NCBI GenBank assembly: GCA_963763215.1
Contig: CAVXNX010000017.1
Location: forward strand, 329,376-393,375
Direction of reading: 5' to 3'
Origin: DASQZK01 sp963763215
GTDB lineage: Bacteria > Bacteroidota > Bacteroidia > Bacteroidales > GCA-2748055
DNA length: 64,000 bases
The position numbers and the translations under genes are program-made. Of the stretch, positions 7,519 to 16,622 are shown piece by piece (position 1 is the stretch's first letter; each line of letters opens with the position of its first letter). The notes beneath the pieces are model-generated. The model had not been told where the DNA came from, did no database searches, and was given only the letters and a program-made list of their open reading frames with translations.

Positions 7519-8598
7519 TCAGAGGCGGTTGATGCAGTTAAGATCATCATAGGCCACTTTCAGCCTGTTGACCAGCGTTTTTTCACCTTCGCGCAGCCAA
7601 ACCCGGGGATCGTACTTTTTCTTATTGGGTTTGTCTTCACCTTCAGGGTTACCGATCTGTGACTGGAGGTAATCATGGTTCTTCTGTTCGTAACTCCGGA
7701 TGCCATCCCAGAATGCCCACTGCGTATCGGTATCGATATTCATTTTGATCACGCCGTATCCGATGGCTTCACGGATTTCCTCGTGTGTCGAACCTGAACC
7801 GCCATGGAAGACGAAATTCACCGGCTTGGGATCTGTTCCGAGTTTTTCTTCAATATACTTCTGGGAGTTATCCAGGATTTTGGGTGTCAGTTTGACATTC
7901 CCGGGTTTGTAAACGCCATGGACATTTCCGAAAGAAGCCGCGATGGTGAAATTCGGGGAGATCTTGAGGAGCTCTTCGTAAGCGTAACACACATCTTCAG
8001 GCTGGGTATAGAGCAGGGTGTTGTCGAGGCCGGTGTTATCCACGCCGTCTTCCTCACCTCCGGTGACACCGAGTTCGATCTCGAGCGTCATCCCGATCTT
8101 GCTCATCCTCTCGAGGTACTTTTTGCAGATCTCAATGTTTTCCTTGAGGGGCTCTTCGGAAAGATCGAGCATATGGGAACTGTACAGAGGTTTACCGTAT
8201 TGTTTGAAGTGCTTTTCACCATAATCGAGAAGTCCGTCGATCCAGGGAAGAAGCTTCTTGGCGGCATGGTCGGTATGGAGAATGACGGGAACACCGTAGT
8301 ATTCGGCCAGCATATGAATGTGTTTGGCACCTGAAATCCCGCCGGCAATGGCTGCCCGCTGGTTGTCGTTGGGAAGACTTTTCCCGGCGTAGAAGATCGC
8401 ACCGCCGTTGGAAAACTGGATGATCACGGGGGAATTTACCTCCCGTGCAGCTTCCATAACGGCATTGACCGAATTGGTGCTGACGACGTTCACGGCCGGC
8501 AGGGCAAACTGGTTATCTTTTGCAATTTTAAAAACGTTCCTGACATCGTCACCGGCTATCACACCCGGCTTGACATGATCAAGTATTTTCTGAGACAT
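7519..8598 (-). CDS. fba: Class II fructose-bisphosphate aldolase
   Basis: This zinc-dependent glycolytic and gluconeogenic aldolase interconverts fructose-1,6-bisphosphate with DHAP and glyceraldehyde-3-phosphate. The 359-residue length matches the class IIA (E. coli FbaA) type. Visible motifs are the zinc-binding HTDHAAKKLLPW (about residues 108-119), the ELGVTGGEEDG segment, FVFHGGSGSTHEE with a phosphate-binding loop, and MNIDTDTQWA. The frame is intact. It is monocistronic, with a promoter-like -7 box upstream and a hairpin downstream. Confidence 0.97.
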   Translation of the reverse strand: MSQKILDHVKPGVIAGDDVRNVFKIAKDNQFALPAVNVVSTNSVNAVMEAAREVNSPVIIQFSNGGAIFYAGKSLPNDNQRAAIAGGISGAKHIHMLAEYYGVPVILHTDHAAKKLLPWIDGLLDYGEKHFKQYGKPLYSSHMLDLSEEPLKENIEICKKYLERMSKIGMTLEIELGVTGGEEDGVDNTGLDNTLLYTQPEDVCYAYEELLKISPNFTIAASFGNVHGVYKPGNVKLTPKILDNSQKYIEEKLGTDPKPVNFVFHGGSGSTHEEIREAIGYGVIKMNIDTDTQWAFWDGIRSYEQKNHDYLQSQIGNPEGEDKPNKKKYDPRVWLREGEKTLVNRLKVAYDDLNCINRL

Positions 8599-8641
8599 GG
8601 TAAAATATTTAAGTGTTATTACTAAAACGCCAAATGTCGGG

Positions 8642-8673
8642 CAAATTTATAAATAAATCCCACAATTTTAAAA
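8642..8673 (-). promoter_or_regulatory. Probable promoter of the aldolase gene
   Basis: The minus-strand TAAATTTG at 8642-8649 matches the -7 consensus fully. The sequence 20 bp upstream is TTTT rather than TTTG. It lies about 44 bp upstream of the start codon. Confidence 0.5.
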
Positions 8674-8712
8674 GAAAGGAGAAGAAGGTCGAGGGGGGAA
8701 ATGCACGAACTG

Positions 8713-11038
8713 TCAGAACGGGTATCCGATCCCGATATTCAGTGTAAAATCGCTCTTGTTCAGTTTCTGGTTTCCGATGATCCACCGATGGTTCAGGGGA
8801 AGGGCCGGGTCTCGCAGCTTCATGCCCAGGTCGAGCCTGAAAATAAAGAAGCTGAAATCGAACCGGGTACCGAAACCTGTGCCGACAGCGATATCCTTGT
8901 AAAATTTATCCCACAAAAACCGGGCGCCGGGTCTTTCATCGTTTTTCGTAATGGCCCAGATATTCCCTGCATCCACAAAGAGGGCCCCGTCTAACAGCCA
9001 GAAAAGTTTAAACCGGTATTCGACGTTACCTTCGAGCTTAATATCGGCCGTCTGGTTGGGGTATAGCGTCTGTTGTTTCTCGCTGTATGACCCCGGACCG
9101 AGGTTTCGGACCTGCCAGGCCCGGATACCGTTTGCCCCTCCGGCAAAGTATTTTTTTTCAAAGGGCAGTGCCGTCGAATTGGCATAGGGAAGGCCGGCCC
9201 CGGCAAAAACACGGTACACGAGACTGGTGTTCTCATCAAAAATGTTGTAGTAGCGAAAATCGAGGTCCCCCCTCACATACTGTGAGTATTCATTATTAAA
9301 TAAGGTATACCCGTTGGGATTATTCGCCTGGATGCCGGTCGTCCGGTATAGCAGGTAAAGGAGGTTCCCTGCCTGTTCGACATTCATCCTGAAATACATG
9401 AAATCCGTGTTTTTCTGAATATTCTGATTGTTGAAGATCAGGCTGTAACTGGTGACGGTCACCAGGTGCGGCTGGTAGGAATAGTAGATGTACTTGCCTT
9501 CCAGCCAGTCGGCGAACTCGGGCGACTTATACGGAATTTTAACCAGGTTCAGTTCGATGGGATTGACGATGTGGGTCAGGAACCGGTTACCCCGCCAGTT
9601 ATAGCCGAAGGAAACATTGGCCAGGGTACGGGTATATTCCGGACGGCGCTGGTAGTTGTATGCCACAGAAAATGATGTCCTCGGATTGTATTTCTTGATA
9701 AACTGGTCGGTTTTGAAGGGAAGCAGGAACTTGGGAATGCTGTACCTGACCTCGGCACCCAGTTCGATCATATTCCCCAGATTGGAGGAATAGTTCTCCT
9801 TCAGGGTCTCGAGGGCCCCTTTCAGCCTGAGGTCAAAGTTTTCTGCTCCCCCGAACAGGTTACGGTGCTGGTATATAAGGTTACCCGCGGCACCGATGTT
9901 CCCCGACGAGTTGGTGCCTTCCAGTTCCACGGTGTATGACTGCAGCGTTTGGGGAGTGAGAAGGATGCTGCAGTCGAGCAAGCCCGTATTGCCCGGGCTG
10001 ATATCCCCTACCTGCGTGAAATCGATGGTCACCAGCCGGAAGAGCTTCAGCGAGGAGAGGTTCCGGTAGGATCTCTGCGAATTGGTCAGGCTGTAAAGAT
10101 CTCCCGGAAGGATGTAATTCGACTCCATCACCACACCGGGATGAACGTTCTGTTTCCGGAGATAAACGATATAGGTGCTGTCGAGTGACAGGGTGTCGAG
10201 GGCGGAAAGGTAGGCGTCATTGTTGGCCAGGGCCTCCCGGGGCTGGTAATTGGTGTTGATGTAGACATTCCGTATCCGGAATTTGGGATGGGGAATTTCC
10301 CGGTACGTTCCGTCCTCGTTGTAAATGCGGTATTTTTTGACGATCAGCGTGAGATCGACCTGGTGATCGGCCAGGGAAGAGTCGGCCTCATAATAGATAA
10401 ATTCTTTTGAGAAGTAGTAATACCCCCGGTTCTGGAGGAATTGTTGCTATTCTCTCCCGTTCCGAGGAAAGGAGATCCACATCGAAAAGTTCTCCCCGGT
10501 GGAGGACCGATGCCGTAGTGTCGCTGAGCACCAGTGAACGAAGTGTCGTATCCTCAAAGGCGTAGTTGATGTTGTGTAAAACATAGGGGTCGTTCTTCCG
10601 GATATAGTACACCACGGTCGCCTTCTTTTTATCCAGTTCCAGGCTGTCGGTGACAACGGCGTTGTAGTAGCCCTTTCCCCTAAGGTAGAGTTCAAGTTGA
10701 TCGACGGTCTTTTGTGTCAGGAACGGATCATAGATCACCGGCGGCTCTCCGATGGTCCGCAGCACCCGGTTGATCCAGTTTTCCTTTCCCTTTTTCGAAA
10801 GACTGTAAACACCGAGATGAAACTTCAGGCCGAGGACTTTTTTATTCGGTTTCTGCTTGACGTAGGATGAAAGTTCTTCCTTGTTGATCTTTCTCCCTTC
10901 GCCCTTAAGTTCGATCTTTTTCAGGAGGTACTCGTTATCCTCAACATATTTGGTGGTCCGGCATGAGGATGAAAACAGCAGAATGGCAACCAGCAGGTAT
11001 AACAGGGATTTTTTTTCCGATGTAATATAATGGGGCAT
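8713..11038 (-). CDS. tamL: TamL/BamA-like outer-membrane lipoprotein (one frameshift)
   Basis: This is a lipidated Omp85-family barrel protein, called TamL in Bacteroidota, thought to work with TamB in envelope assembly. The start at 11038 gives a signal peptide ending in the lipobox FSSSC (Cys about residue 25), followed by RTTKYVEDNEYLLKKIELKG, the first POTRA-like repeat. The C-terminal half is a beta-barrel with surface-antigen features (YRFKLFWLLDGALFVDAGNI, ending in GIGYPF). A frameshift near 10440 splits it. Merged length is about 775 residues, normal for the family. No tamB lies in this window next to it. Confidence 0.82.
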
Positions 11039-11132
11039 TCTTGTTCTTAAGGATGTAATTTTAGATTTTCCTGCAAATATACTGAACCACCGGATATGTT
11101 TGCATATTTTTGCCAACATCAAATCATTTGCC

Positions 11133-11927
11133 ATGTTATCCAAAAACCGGTTGAAATATTTTTCATCCCTGAATCAGAAAAAATTCAGGATCCAATACGG
11201 GCGTTTTCTTGCCGAAGGCGAAAAAATAGTCCGGGAGATCCTTGCCGGGGGGAGTACCTTCCTGGAACCGGTCACACTCATTGCCGAACCCGCGTTCATT
11301 TCCTCCCTCACGACTCCCCTGCCCGACATTGAAATCCTCCCCGTCCCGGCCGCCGAGATCAGGAAGATCTCTTCACTCGTCTCGGGAAGTATCGCCATCC
11401 TCGAGCTGAAAATTCCCGATAACAGCTTTCAGGCTGCCGAAATTGCCGGCAAAACCTGCCTGTATTTCAACGACATCCGGGATCCCGGCAACCTGGGCAC
11501 CATCATCCGTACTGCCGACTGGTTCGGGATCAGTGATATCTTTTGCAGCCCTGAAAGTGTCGATACGTACAATCCGAAAGTCGTCCAGTCGAGCATGGGT
11601 TCGCTGTGCAGGGTAAAAATTCACTATGAGGAAGCCAGCACACTGGTTGCCCTTCTCAAATCGGCAGATCCGCAATACCGGGTCACCGGGACCGTTCTCA
11701 ACGGGAAAAACATTTACCGGAGTACCCTTCCCCGGAAGGGGTTGATCCTGTTCGGCAATGAATCGCAGGGACTTCCGCCGGAAGTGATTTCTTTATGCGA
11801 CCACCTGGTCACCATTCCTTCCGCGGGAACACCCTGGGCCGATTCCCTGAATGTGAGCATTGCCACATCGATCGTCTGTTCCGAATGGCACAGAAACGGT
11901 ATCATTCAAAATGAAAACACAGCATAA
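11133..11927 (+). CDS. TrmH/SpoU family RNA 2'-O-methyltransferase
   Basis: SPOUT enzymes methylate ribose in tRNA or rRNA using SAM. I chose ATG at 11133 (MLSKNRLKYFSSLNQKKFR), giving 264 residues, because an ATG 11 codons upstream adds a segment foreign to the family. An N-terminal substrate-binding domain is followed by the knot with motif 1 NDIRDPGNLGTIIRTADW (about residues 112-129), motif 2 LFGNESQGLP and motif 3 SLNVSIATSI. It is divergent from the TamL-like gene, with starts 95 bp apart. Its 3' end overlaps the convergent porT gene by 26 bp. Confidence 0.9.
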   Translation: MLSKNRLKYFSSLNQKKFRIQYGRFLAEGEKIVREILAGGSTFLEPVTLIAEPAFISSLTTPLPDIEILPVPAAEIRKISSLVSGSIAILELKIPDNSFQAAEIAGKTCLYFNDIRDPGNLGTIIRTADWFGISDIFCSPESVDTYNPKVVQSSMGSLCRVKIHYEEASTLVALLKSADPQYRVTGTVLNGKNIYRSTLPRKGLILFGNESQGLPPEVISLCDHLVTIPSAGTPWADSLNVSIATSIVCSEWHRNGIIQNENTA

Positions 11928-12591
11928 CAAGATAGGAATTCAGCCTGTCGATGGCCTGGACGTACTGGGGATGACCAAGTTCGGGCTGATCGACCATCAC
12001 GTTGAGCATGCCCACGCCGAGCTTCAGTTCCGTGGAAAATTTGAAGTAGGTCAGGTAATAATCCATCCCGAACCCGAATTCAAAATACACGTCCGACGGT
12101 TTCAATCTCACGTAAACATTTGAATTTTCATCAAACCCTTTCTTGGCTGCCATATCATAGCGGTAGTCGAGCCCACTGATCAGGTACGGCCTGATGTTAT
12201 TAAGCCTTTTGGCGCGGTATTTAAGAAGAAGCGGGAAATCGAGAAAGCTGGATTCGATCTTCATCTCGGTATCGAGGATGGAATCGGCCTTGTAAAAGGT
12301 GAGCCTCCGCTGGCCGAAAGATATGCCGGGGAGAAACCGGAGGTTAAGATTTTCGCCCAGCCTGAGGTCGGAGACGATGCTGACCTGGAACCCGGGTTCC
12401 ACCATGGTGACATCGGGAATGAGATTGTTTCTGAGGCTCCGTTTGATCCCGAAATCCATGGTGTTCAGTCCGACAGTGAATCCAAAATGCAGCTTTTTGT
12501 AGTCGTACGCGGGCAGGTTTCGTGGCCTTTTGACCTGTGCTGATGCAACGAGGGGGATAAACAGGGCGATGACAAGGATGAGTTTCTTCAA
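11902..12591 (-). CDS. porT: PorT family outer-membrane beta-barrel protein
   Basis: PorT/SprT is required for type IX secretion in gliding and pathogenic Bacteroidota. The 229-residue protein has a signal peptide (MKKLILVIALFIPLVASAQ) and a beta-barrel with alternating aromatic strands, for example LHFGFTVGLNTMDFGI near residue 35 and YFEFGFGMDYYLTYFKF near 165. It ends in an aromatic residue pair (CFHFE). It lies next to menG/ubiE on the same strand, a pairing I recall from many Bacteroidota. No other type IX components are in this window. Confidence 0.78.
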   Translation of the reverse strand: MKKLILVIALFIPLVASAQVKRPRNLPAYDYKKLHFGFTVGLNTMDFGIKRSLRNNLIPDVTMVEPGFQVSIVSDLRLGENLNLRFLPGISFGQRRLTFYKADSILDTEMKIESSFLDFPLLLKYRAKRLNNIRPYLISGLDYRYDMAAKKGFDENSNVYVRLKPSDVYFEFGFGMDYYLTYFKFSTELKLGVGMLNVMVDQPELGHPQYVQAIDRLNSYLVMLCFHFE

Positions 12592-12626
12592 GGCCTGGAA
12601 TTTTAGTGATAAAACGAACAGCTTAT

Positions 12627-12658
12627 CAAAATTAGTATAAGCCGGCGAATTTTAAAAA
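12627..12658 (-). promoter_or_regulatory. Possible porT promoter
   Basis: The minus-strand TAATTTTG at 12627-12634 matches the -7 consensus. The position 20 bp upstream reads TTTT, a one-base mismatch to TTTG. It lies 36 bp upstream of the porT start and just downstream of the heptamer arrays. Confidence 0.45.
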
Positions 12659-12671
12659 TCTGTATTAAGTC

Positions 12672-12813
12672 AGTCGGAAGTCCGAAGTCCGAAGTCGGAA
12701 GTCCTCCTTCCCCCTTCCCCCTTCCAACTACCGACCACCGATTACCGATTACCGACTACCGATTACCGATTACCGATTACCGATTACCGATTACCGATTA
12801 CCGACTACCGATT
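12672..12813. repeat. Three adjacent heptamer tandem arrays
   Basis: Positions 12672-12703 hold about four copies of a 7-mer close to AGTCSGA. Positions 12706-12725 hold nearly three copies of CTTCCCC. Positions 12731-12813 hold eleven full copies and one partial copy of CCGATTA, with CCGACTA or CCGACCA variants at units 1, 4 and 11. All three share a 7-bp period but have different units. The last array enters the 3' end of menG: its final residues and stop codon (12791) are read from repeat units. Confidence 0.92.
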
Positions 12814-13585
12814 CTTCCGGTCGTTTTCCTTCGTAGATGGTGGCAATGCCCCCCGTCAGCCCGGTAGACCTGCATGCCGTGAACCCGCAATCCTCCAGGA
12901 TCTTTTTCATCTCCTCCCCCGAAGGAAATTCCGCGATGGACCCGGGAAGGTACCGGTAGGCTGCCTTGTCCCTGGTGAAAACCGAGGCCACCAGTGGAAG
13001 AATGGCCCGGGAATAGAATCCGTACAGGAGCGAGAAGAGCCCGTGTGAAGGTTTTGAAAATTCGAGAATGTACACCCGCCCTCCGGGTTTGAGGACACGG
13101 TGCATCTCGGAAAGGCCGGCATCGAGATGTTCAAAGTTCCTCACCCCAAAGGCGACGGTCACCACGTGAAACGCTTTCGGATCGAAAGGCAGGCTCTCCG
13201 AATCCCCCTTGACAAACTGGAAGCCGGTCCGGTAACGGGCCGCCTTTTCCCGCGCAACGGTCAGCATGTTTTCAGCGAGGTCAACCCCGGTGATCGTGGC
13301 ATTCTCGATACCACTCAGGGCAAAGGCCAGGTCACCCGTCCCGGTGGCCACATCGAGGATGGATGCTCCTTCGCTCTCACGGGGAATATCTGGCAGGTCC
13401 TTTTTCACCTTTTTCACCAGCACGCGGCGCCAGTATTTGTCGATATTGAACGACAACAGGTGGTTGAGGAAATCATACCGGCCGGCAATGTGGTTGAACA
13501 TTTCGGTAACCTGTTCCTTGCGTGTGCCCGGCTGATCTTCGTATGGTTTAATCAAAACAGACGTGTTTAAGGGGCGAAAATACAT
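12791..13585 (-). CDS. menG: Demethylmenaquinone methyltransferase (MenG/UbiE)
   Basis: This SAM-dependent enzyme carries out the last methylation of menaquinone. ATG at 13585 (MYFRPLNTSVLIKPYEDQ) gives about 264 residues. The open frame extends further upstream, but that part overlaps the divergent SDR gene and lacks homology features. Motifs are the N-terminal MFNHIAGRYDFLNHLLSFNID, SAM motif I DVATGTGDLAFAL (about 73-85) and AFGVRNFEHLDAGL with the post-motif RVLKPGG. The last five residues, VVGNR, come from the heptamer array, so the C-terminus is repeat-encoded. Confidence 0.92.
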   Translation of the reverse strand: MYFRPLNTSVLIKPYEDQPGTRKEQVTEMFNHIAGRYDFLNHLLSFNIDKYWRRVLVKKVKKDLPDIPRESEGASILDVATGTGDLAFALSGIENATITGVDLAENMLTVAREKAARYRTGFQFVKGDSESLPFDPKAFHVVTVAFGVRNFEHLDAGLSEMHRVLKPGGRVYILEFSKPSHGLFSLLYGFYSRAILPLVASVFTRDKAAYRYLPGSIAEFPSGEEMKKILEDCGFTACRSTGLTGGIATIYEGKRPEESVVGNR

Positions 13586-13660
13586 AAATAATCGTTCAGA
13601 TTCCGATCCGGGGCAGGATTTTGAGCCGAAGATATTACCTTTACGGGAAAAAATACACCC

Positions 13661-14419
13661 ATGAAGAAAACCGCGCTTATTACCGGGGCAACGGCCGGCA
13701 TTGGCAAGGCTACAGCCCTTCTCCTGGCAAAGAATCATTTTGATGTCATCATCACCGGACGGCGGTCCGACAGGCTCGAATCCCTCGAAAAAGAAATCAG
13801 AACCGACACCGGGGCCGATGTCCTGATCCTGCATTTTGATGTCAGAAATCCCGCTGAGGTGAAATCAGCGATGGCTTCACTCGAGGGCAAATGGAAAAAC
13901 ATCGATGTCCTGGTTAACAATGCCGGCCTGGCCGTCGGAATGGGTCATATCAACGATGGAGTGGTCGACGACTGGGAACGGATGATCGACACGAATATCA
14001 AAGGTCTTCTTTATATCACCCGTGAGGTCGCTCCACTGATGACAGCCAGGCAGACGGGGCATATTGTGAATATCAGTTCGGTGGCCGGGAAAGAGGTTTA
14101 TGAGAACGGGAACGTCTACTGCGCCACCAAGCATGCTGTTGATGCCCTTTCCAAAGCCATGCGCATCGATCTTCTGCAGCACCGCATCCGGGTAACGAAT
14201 ATCGCCCCCGGCATGGTCGACACGGAATTTTCCACGGTCCGTTTCAAAGGAGACAAAGAGCGCGCCGACCGGGTTTACCAGGGATTCACCCCCTTGTACG
14301 CCGAAGATATTGCCGAGACCATCCTCTTTGCGGTCACCCGGCCGCCTCATGTCAATATCAACGACCTGCTGATCATGCCGGCGGCACAGGCTACGGCGAC
14401 GATGGTCAACCGCGAATGA
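13661..14419 (+). CDS. Short-chain dehydrogenase/reductase (YdfG-like)
   Basis: The 252-residue classical SDR has the cofactor motif TGATAGIGKAT (residues 8-18), an Arg-rich loop GRRSDRLE typical of NADP preference, NNAG near 86, Ser in NISSVAGK and the catalytic YCATK near 154. It ends with the VTNIAPGMVDTEFS region. Similarity in pattern is closest to the NADP-dependent 3-hydroxy acid/serine dehydrogenase group. The substrate is inferred from memory of the family only. It is divergent from menG, with 75 bp between starts, and is followed by a second dehydrogenase gene on the same strand. Confidence 0.88.
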   Translation: MKKTALITGATAGIGKATALLLAKNHFDVIITGRRSDRLESLEKEIRTDTGADVLILHFDVRNPAEVKSAMASLEGKWKNIDVLVNNAGLAVGMGHINDGVVDDWERMIDTNIKGLLYITREVAPLMTARQTGHIVNISSVAGKEVYENGNVYCATKHAVDALSKAMRIDLLQHRIRVTNIAPGMVDTEFSTVRFKGDKERADRVYQGFTPLYAEDIAETILFAVTRPPHVNINDLLIMPAAQATATMVNRE

Positions 14420-14483
14420 CCGGCCGGTACTGGCAGCCGGCCTGAAAAACGATACCTTAGTCAATCATTTAAAAACGCTTCAT

Positions 14484-15560
14484 ATGTATACTGTCGATTA
14501 TCTGGAAAATTTTACCAGCAAGGTTTTTGAAAAAATGGGATGCTCCAGGGAGGATGCCAGGGCTGCAGCCGATGTGTTCCTGGCTGCGGAACTCCGCGGG
14601 CTCTCCTCTCACGGGATGATCAGGATCAAAGATTATTTTCAGCTTTGGCAGGCCGGAAGGATCAATGTGCGGCCGAACATCCGCATTGTGCATGAATCGC
14701 CCAGCACCGCGGTTGTGGATGGTGACGGGGCCATCGGGATGATCGCCGCGGTGAGATCCATGGAAATCGCCATTGAAAAGGCGGAGAAAGCCGGCACGGG
14801 ATGGGTTTCCACCCGCAATTCGAACCATTTCGGCATCGCCGGGTATTACGCGATGATGGCTCTGAAACACGATATGATCGGAATGACCATGACCAACGCC
14901 AATCCCCTGGTCGCCCCGACCTTCTCCCTCTCCAGGCTCCTGGGAACCAACCCGATCGCCGTCACCATTCCGGCCGGGAAGTATCCTCCTTTTGTGGCCG
15001 ACTTCGCCACCACCCCCATTGCCAGGGGAAAACTGGCCGTTGCCGGGAAAAAAGGCGAGAAAGTACCCTTCGGATATGTCCAGGACAAGGAAGGCAATCC
15101 GTCCGATGATCCGGATATTTTGCAGAAAGGGGGTTCCATGCTGACCCTGGGCGGCGACTACCAGCACGGAAGTCACAAGGGTTATTGCATGAGTGCCGTA
15201 GTGGACATTTTCTCCGCCGTACTGTCGGGTGCCAATTTCGGACCTTTCGTCCCGCCCTCGGTCGCCTACCTGCCGGTGCTCGAGCAGAAAACCGGTGAAG
15301 GAACAGGACATTTCTTCGGGGCGATGCGCATCGATGCTTTCCGTCCCGCCAGTGAATTTAAGGCCAAGATGGACGACTGGATTGAGACGTTCAAAGGGGC
15401 CACGCCTGTTCCCGGACAGGACGAAGTGCTTATCCCCGGCGAGCTGGAACGGCGCAAAGAAGAAAAGATCCGGAAAGAAGGAATCCAGGTTATCGGGCCC
15501 GTGGCCAAAGAAATGAAAGAGATCGCCTTATTCCTGGGAATCGATTTTGAAATCCGGTGA
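14484..15560 (+). CDS. Ldh2/MDH2-type malate or lactate dehydrogenase family oxidoreductase
   Basis: This NAD(P)-dependent 2-hydroxyacid dehydrogenase family is unrelated to classical LDH and includes malate, sulfolactate and ureidoglycolate dehydrogenases. The 358-residue protein shows the family hallmarks SSHGMIR near residue 45, STRNSNHFGIAGYYA near 110-124, the MTNANPLVAPTFS segment, LGTNPIAVTIP and GSHKGYCMSAVVDI near 230. The frame is intact. It is 64 bp downstream of the SDR gene and may be cotranscribed. The specific substrate is undetermined. Confidence 0.88.
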   Translation: MYTVDYLENFTSKVFEKMGCSREDARAAADVFLAAELRGLSSHGMIRIKDYFQLWQAGRINVRPNIRIVHESPSTAVVDGDGAIGMIAAVRSMEIAIEKAEKAGTGWVSTRNSNHFGIAGYYAMMALKHDMIGMTMTNANPLVAPTFSLSRLLGTNPIAVTIPAGKYPPFVADFATTPIARGKLAVAGKKGEKVPFGYVQDKEGNPSDDPDILQKGGSMLTLGGDYQHGSHKGYCMSAVVDIFSAVLSGANFGPFVPPSVAYLPVLEQKTGEGTGHFFGAMRIDAFRPASEFKAKMDDWIETFKGATPVPGQDEVLIPGELERRKEEKIRKEGIQVIGPVAKEMKEIALFLGIDFEIR

Positions 15561-15609
15561 CCATGAAGAACGGGTGCGGACCCTATGACGGCTGTCCGCC
15601 CCGGCCTTT

Positions 15610-16362
15610 CTAGTCATTATTCATAAATCCCTGGTCTTCGATGGTACGGAGGAATTTTCGCGAGAAGAAGACATTGTCTTTCCTGGAATAGCGATTATCC
15701 GTAAAAACCTGGGCCAGCGTCTCTTTGCTGTTGACGCGCAGAAGATCGGCTGTTTCTCCCGACGCCTCGAGCTCACGGTAAATGGTCCGGATCCGTTCCT
15801 CTTCAAAATCGGAATAGGTTTCCCGGTGCACAATGGCATCCATGGGCAACCTGGACGTCAGACCCGGTTGCTGGACGGGGTAGCCTAAAACGATGGCGGC
15901 CACCGGAACGACACCTTCCGGGAGTTCCAGAATTTCAACGATTTTATCGGCATTATAGGTTGCCGTTCCGAGATAGCAGATGCCCAGCCCGTGCGCTTCA
16001 GCCTCCAGGACAACATTCTGGGAGGCCAGAAGAGCGTCTATCGCCCCGGTGAAAAAGGAGAGAAAATTATCATACCCCGGGACGGCCCGGCTCTGCATGC
16101 ACCATTTGTTAAACCTGTTGAAATCGGCGCAGAATGTAATGTGCACCGGCGCCTCCTTCACCATGTCCTGCCTGAAATGAGCCTCCCATAGCTTTTCCCG
16201 CAGTTCGGCCCCGGTGGTCACGATCATGGAATAAACCTGCATATTGCCGGTGGTGGAAGCCTTCGAACCGGCTTCGAGAATCTTGTCCAGGATGTCACCC
16301 GGTACTGCGTCCGGCTTGTATTTCCGGATGGAACGGTGTTGAAATATCGTATCGATCATCAT
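15610..16362 (-). CDS. NfsA/FRP-type nitroreductase
   Basis: These FMN-dependent NAD(P)H oxidoreductases reduce nitro compounds or flavins. The 250-residue protein begins with the FMN-binding signature HRSIRKYKPDAVP (residues 9-21) and continues with KASTTGNMQVYSMIV and GLGICYLGTATYN (about 125-137), which is typical of the NfsA/FRP group. The C-terminal extension (about 60 residues after the VLGYP element) also fits. The frame is intact. It is convergent with the Ldh2-type gene. The 260-bp stretch upstream (16363-16622) shows no gene. Confidence 0.88.
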   Translation of the reverse strand: MMIDTIFQHRSIRKYKPDAVPGDILDKILEAGSKASTTGNMQVYSMIVTTGAELREKLWEAHFRQDMVKEAPVHITFCADFNRFNKWCMQSRAVPGYDNFLSFFTGAIDALLASQNVVLEAEAHGLGICYLGTATYNADKIVEILELPEGVVPVAAIVLGYPVQQPGLTSRLPMDAIVHRETYSDFEEERIRTIYRELEASGETADLLRVNSKETLAQVFTDNRYSRKDNVFFSRKFLRTIEDQGFMNND

Positions 16363-16622
16363 CGCGTTGATTTAGATCTGCAATGTTACAAAAATGCCCC
16401 GGAAATTCCAGAGAAGATCACCAAAGTTGACCTCCGGAACGTTCATTCCCCGTATGTTCTTCATCAGCATTGAACGCAAATCGGGTGAAAAGTGTTTTTA
16501 TTGAATGGCAACAGGGTTAATTCCTGTCAACGTTCCTTTGGGATGAACCCGGGGAGCCGGTTTTAATATAAACATTGTCACGAAACACTTCCGAAGAACA
16601 ACCATCTAAAATCCGCTGTATC

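Noticed and set aside
12731..12813. Possible CRISPR-like repeat array
   Set aside because: The repeats are 7 bp, directly tandem and without spacers, and no cas gene is nearby; this is a microsatellite-like array.
13586..13834. N-terminal extension of menG by 83 codons
   Set aside because: It would overlap the divergent SDR gene and adds sequence unlike any methyltransferase N-terminus.
14469..15311. 280-codon antisense frame across the Ldh2-type gene
   Set aside because: Low-complexity Gly/His/Arg-rich translation opposite an intact gene; a shadow.
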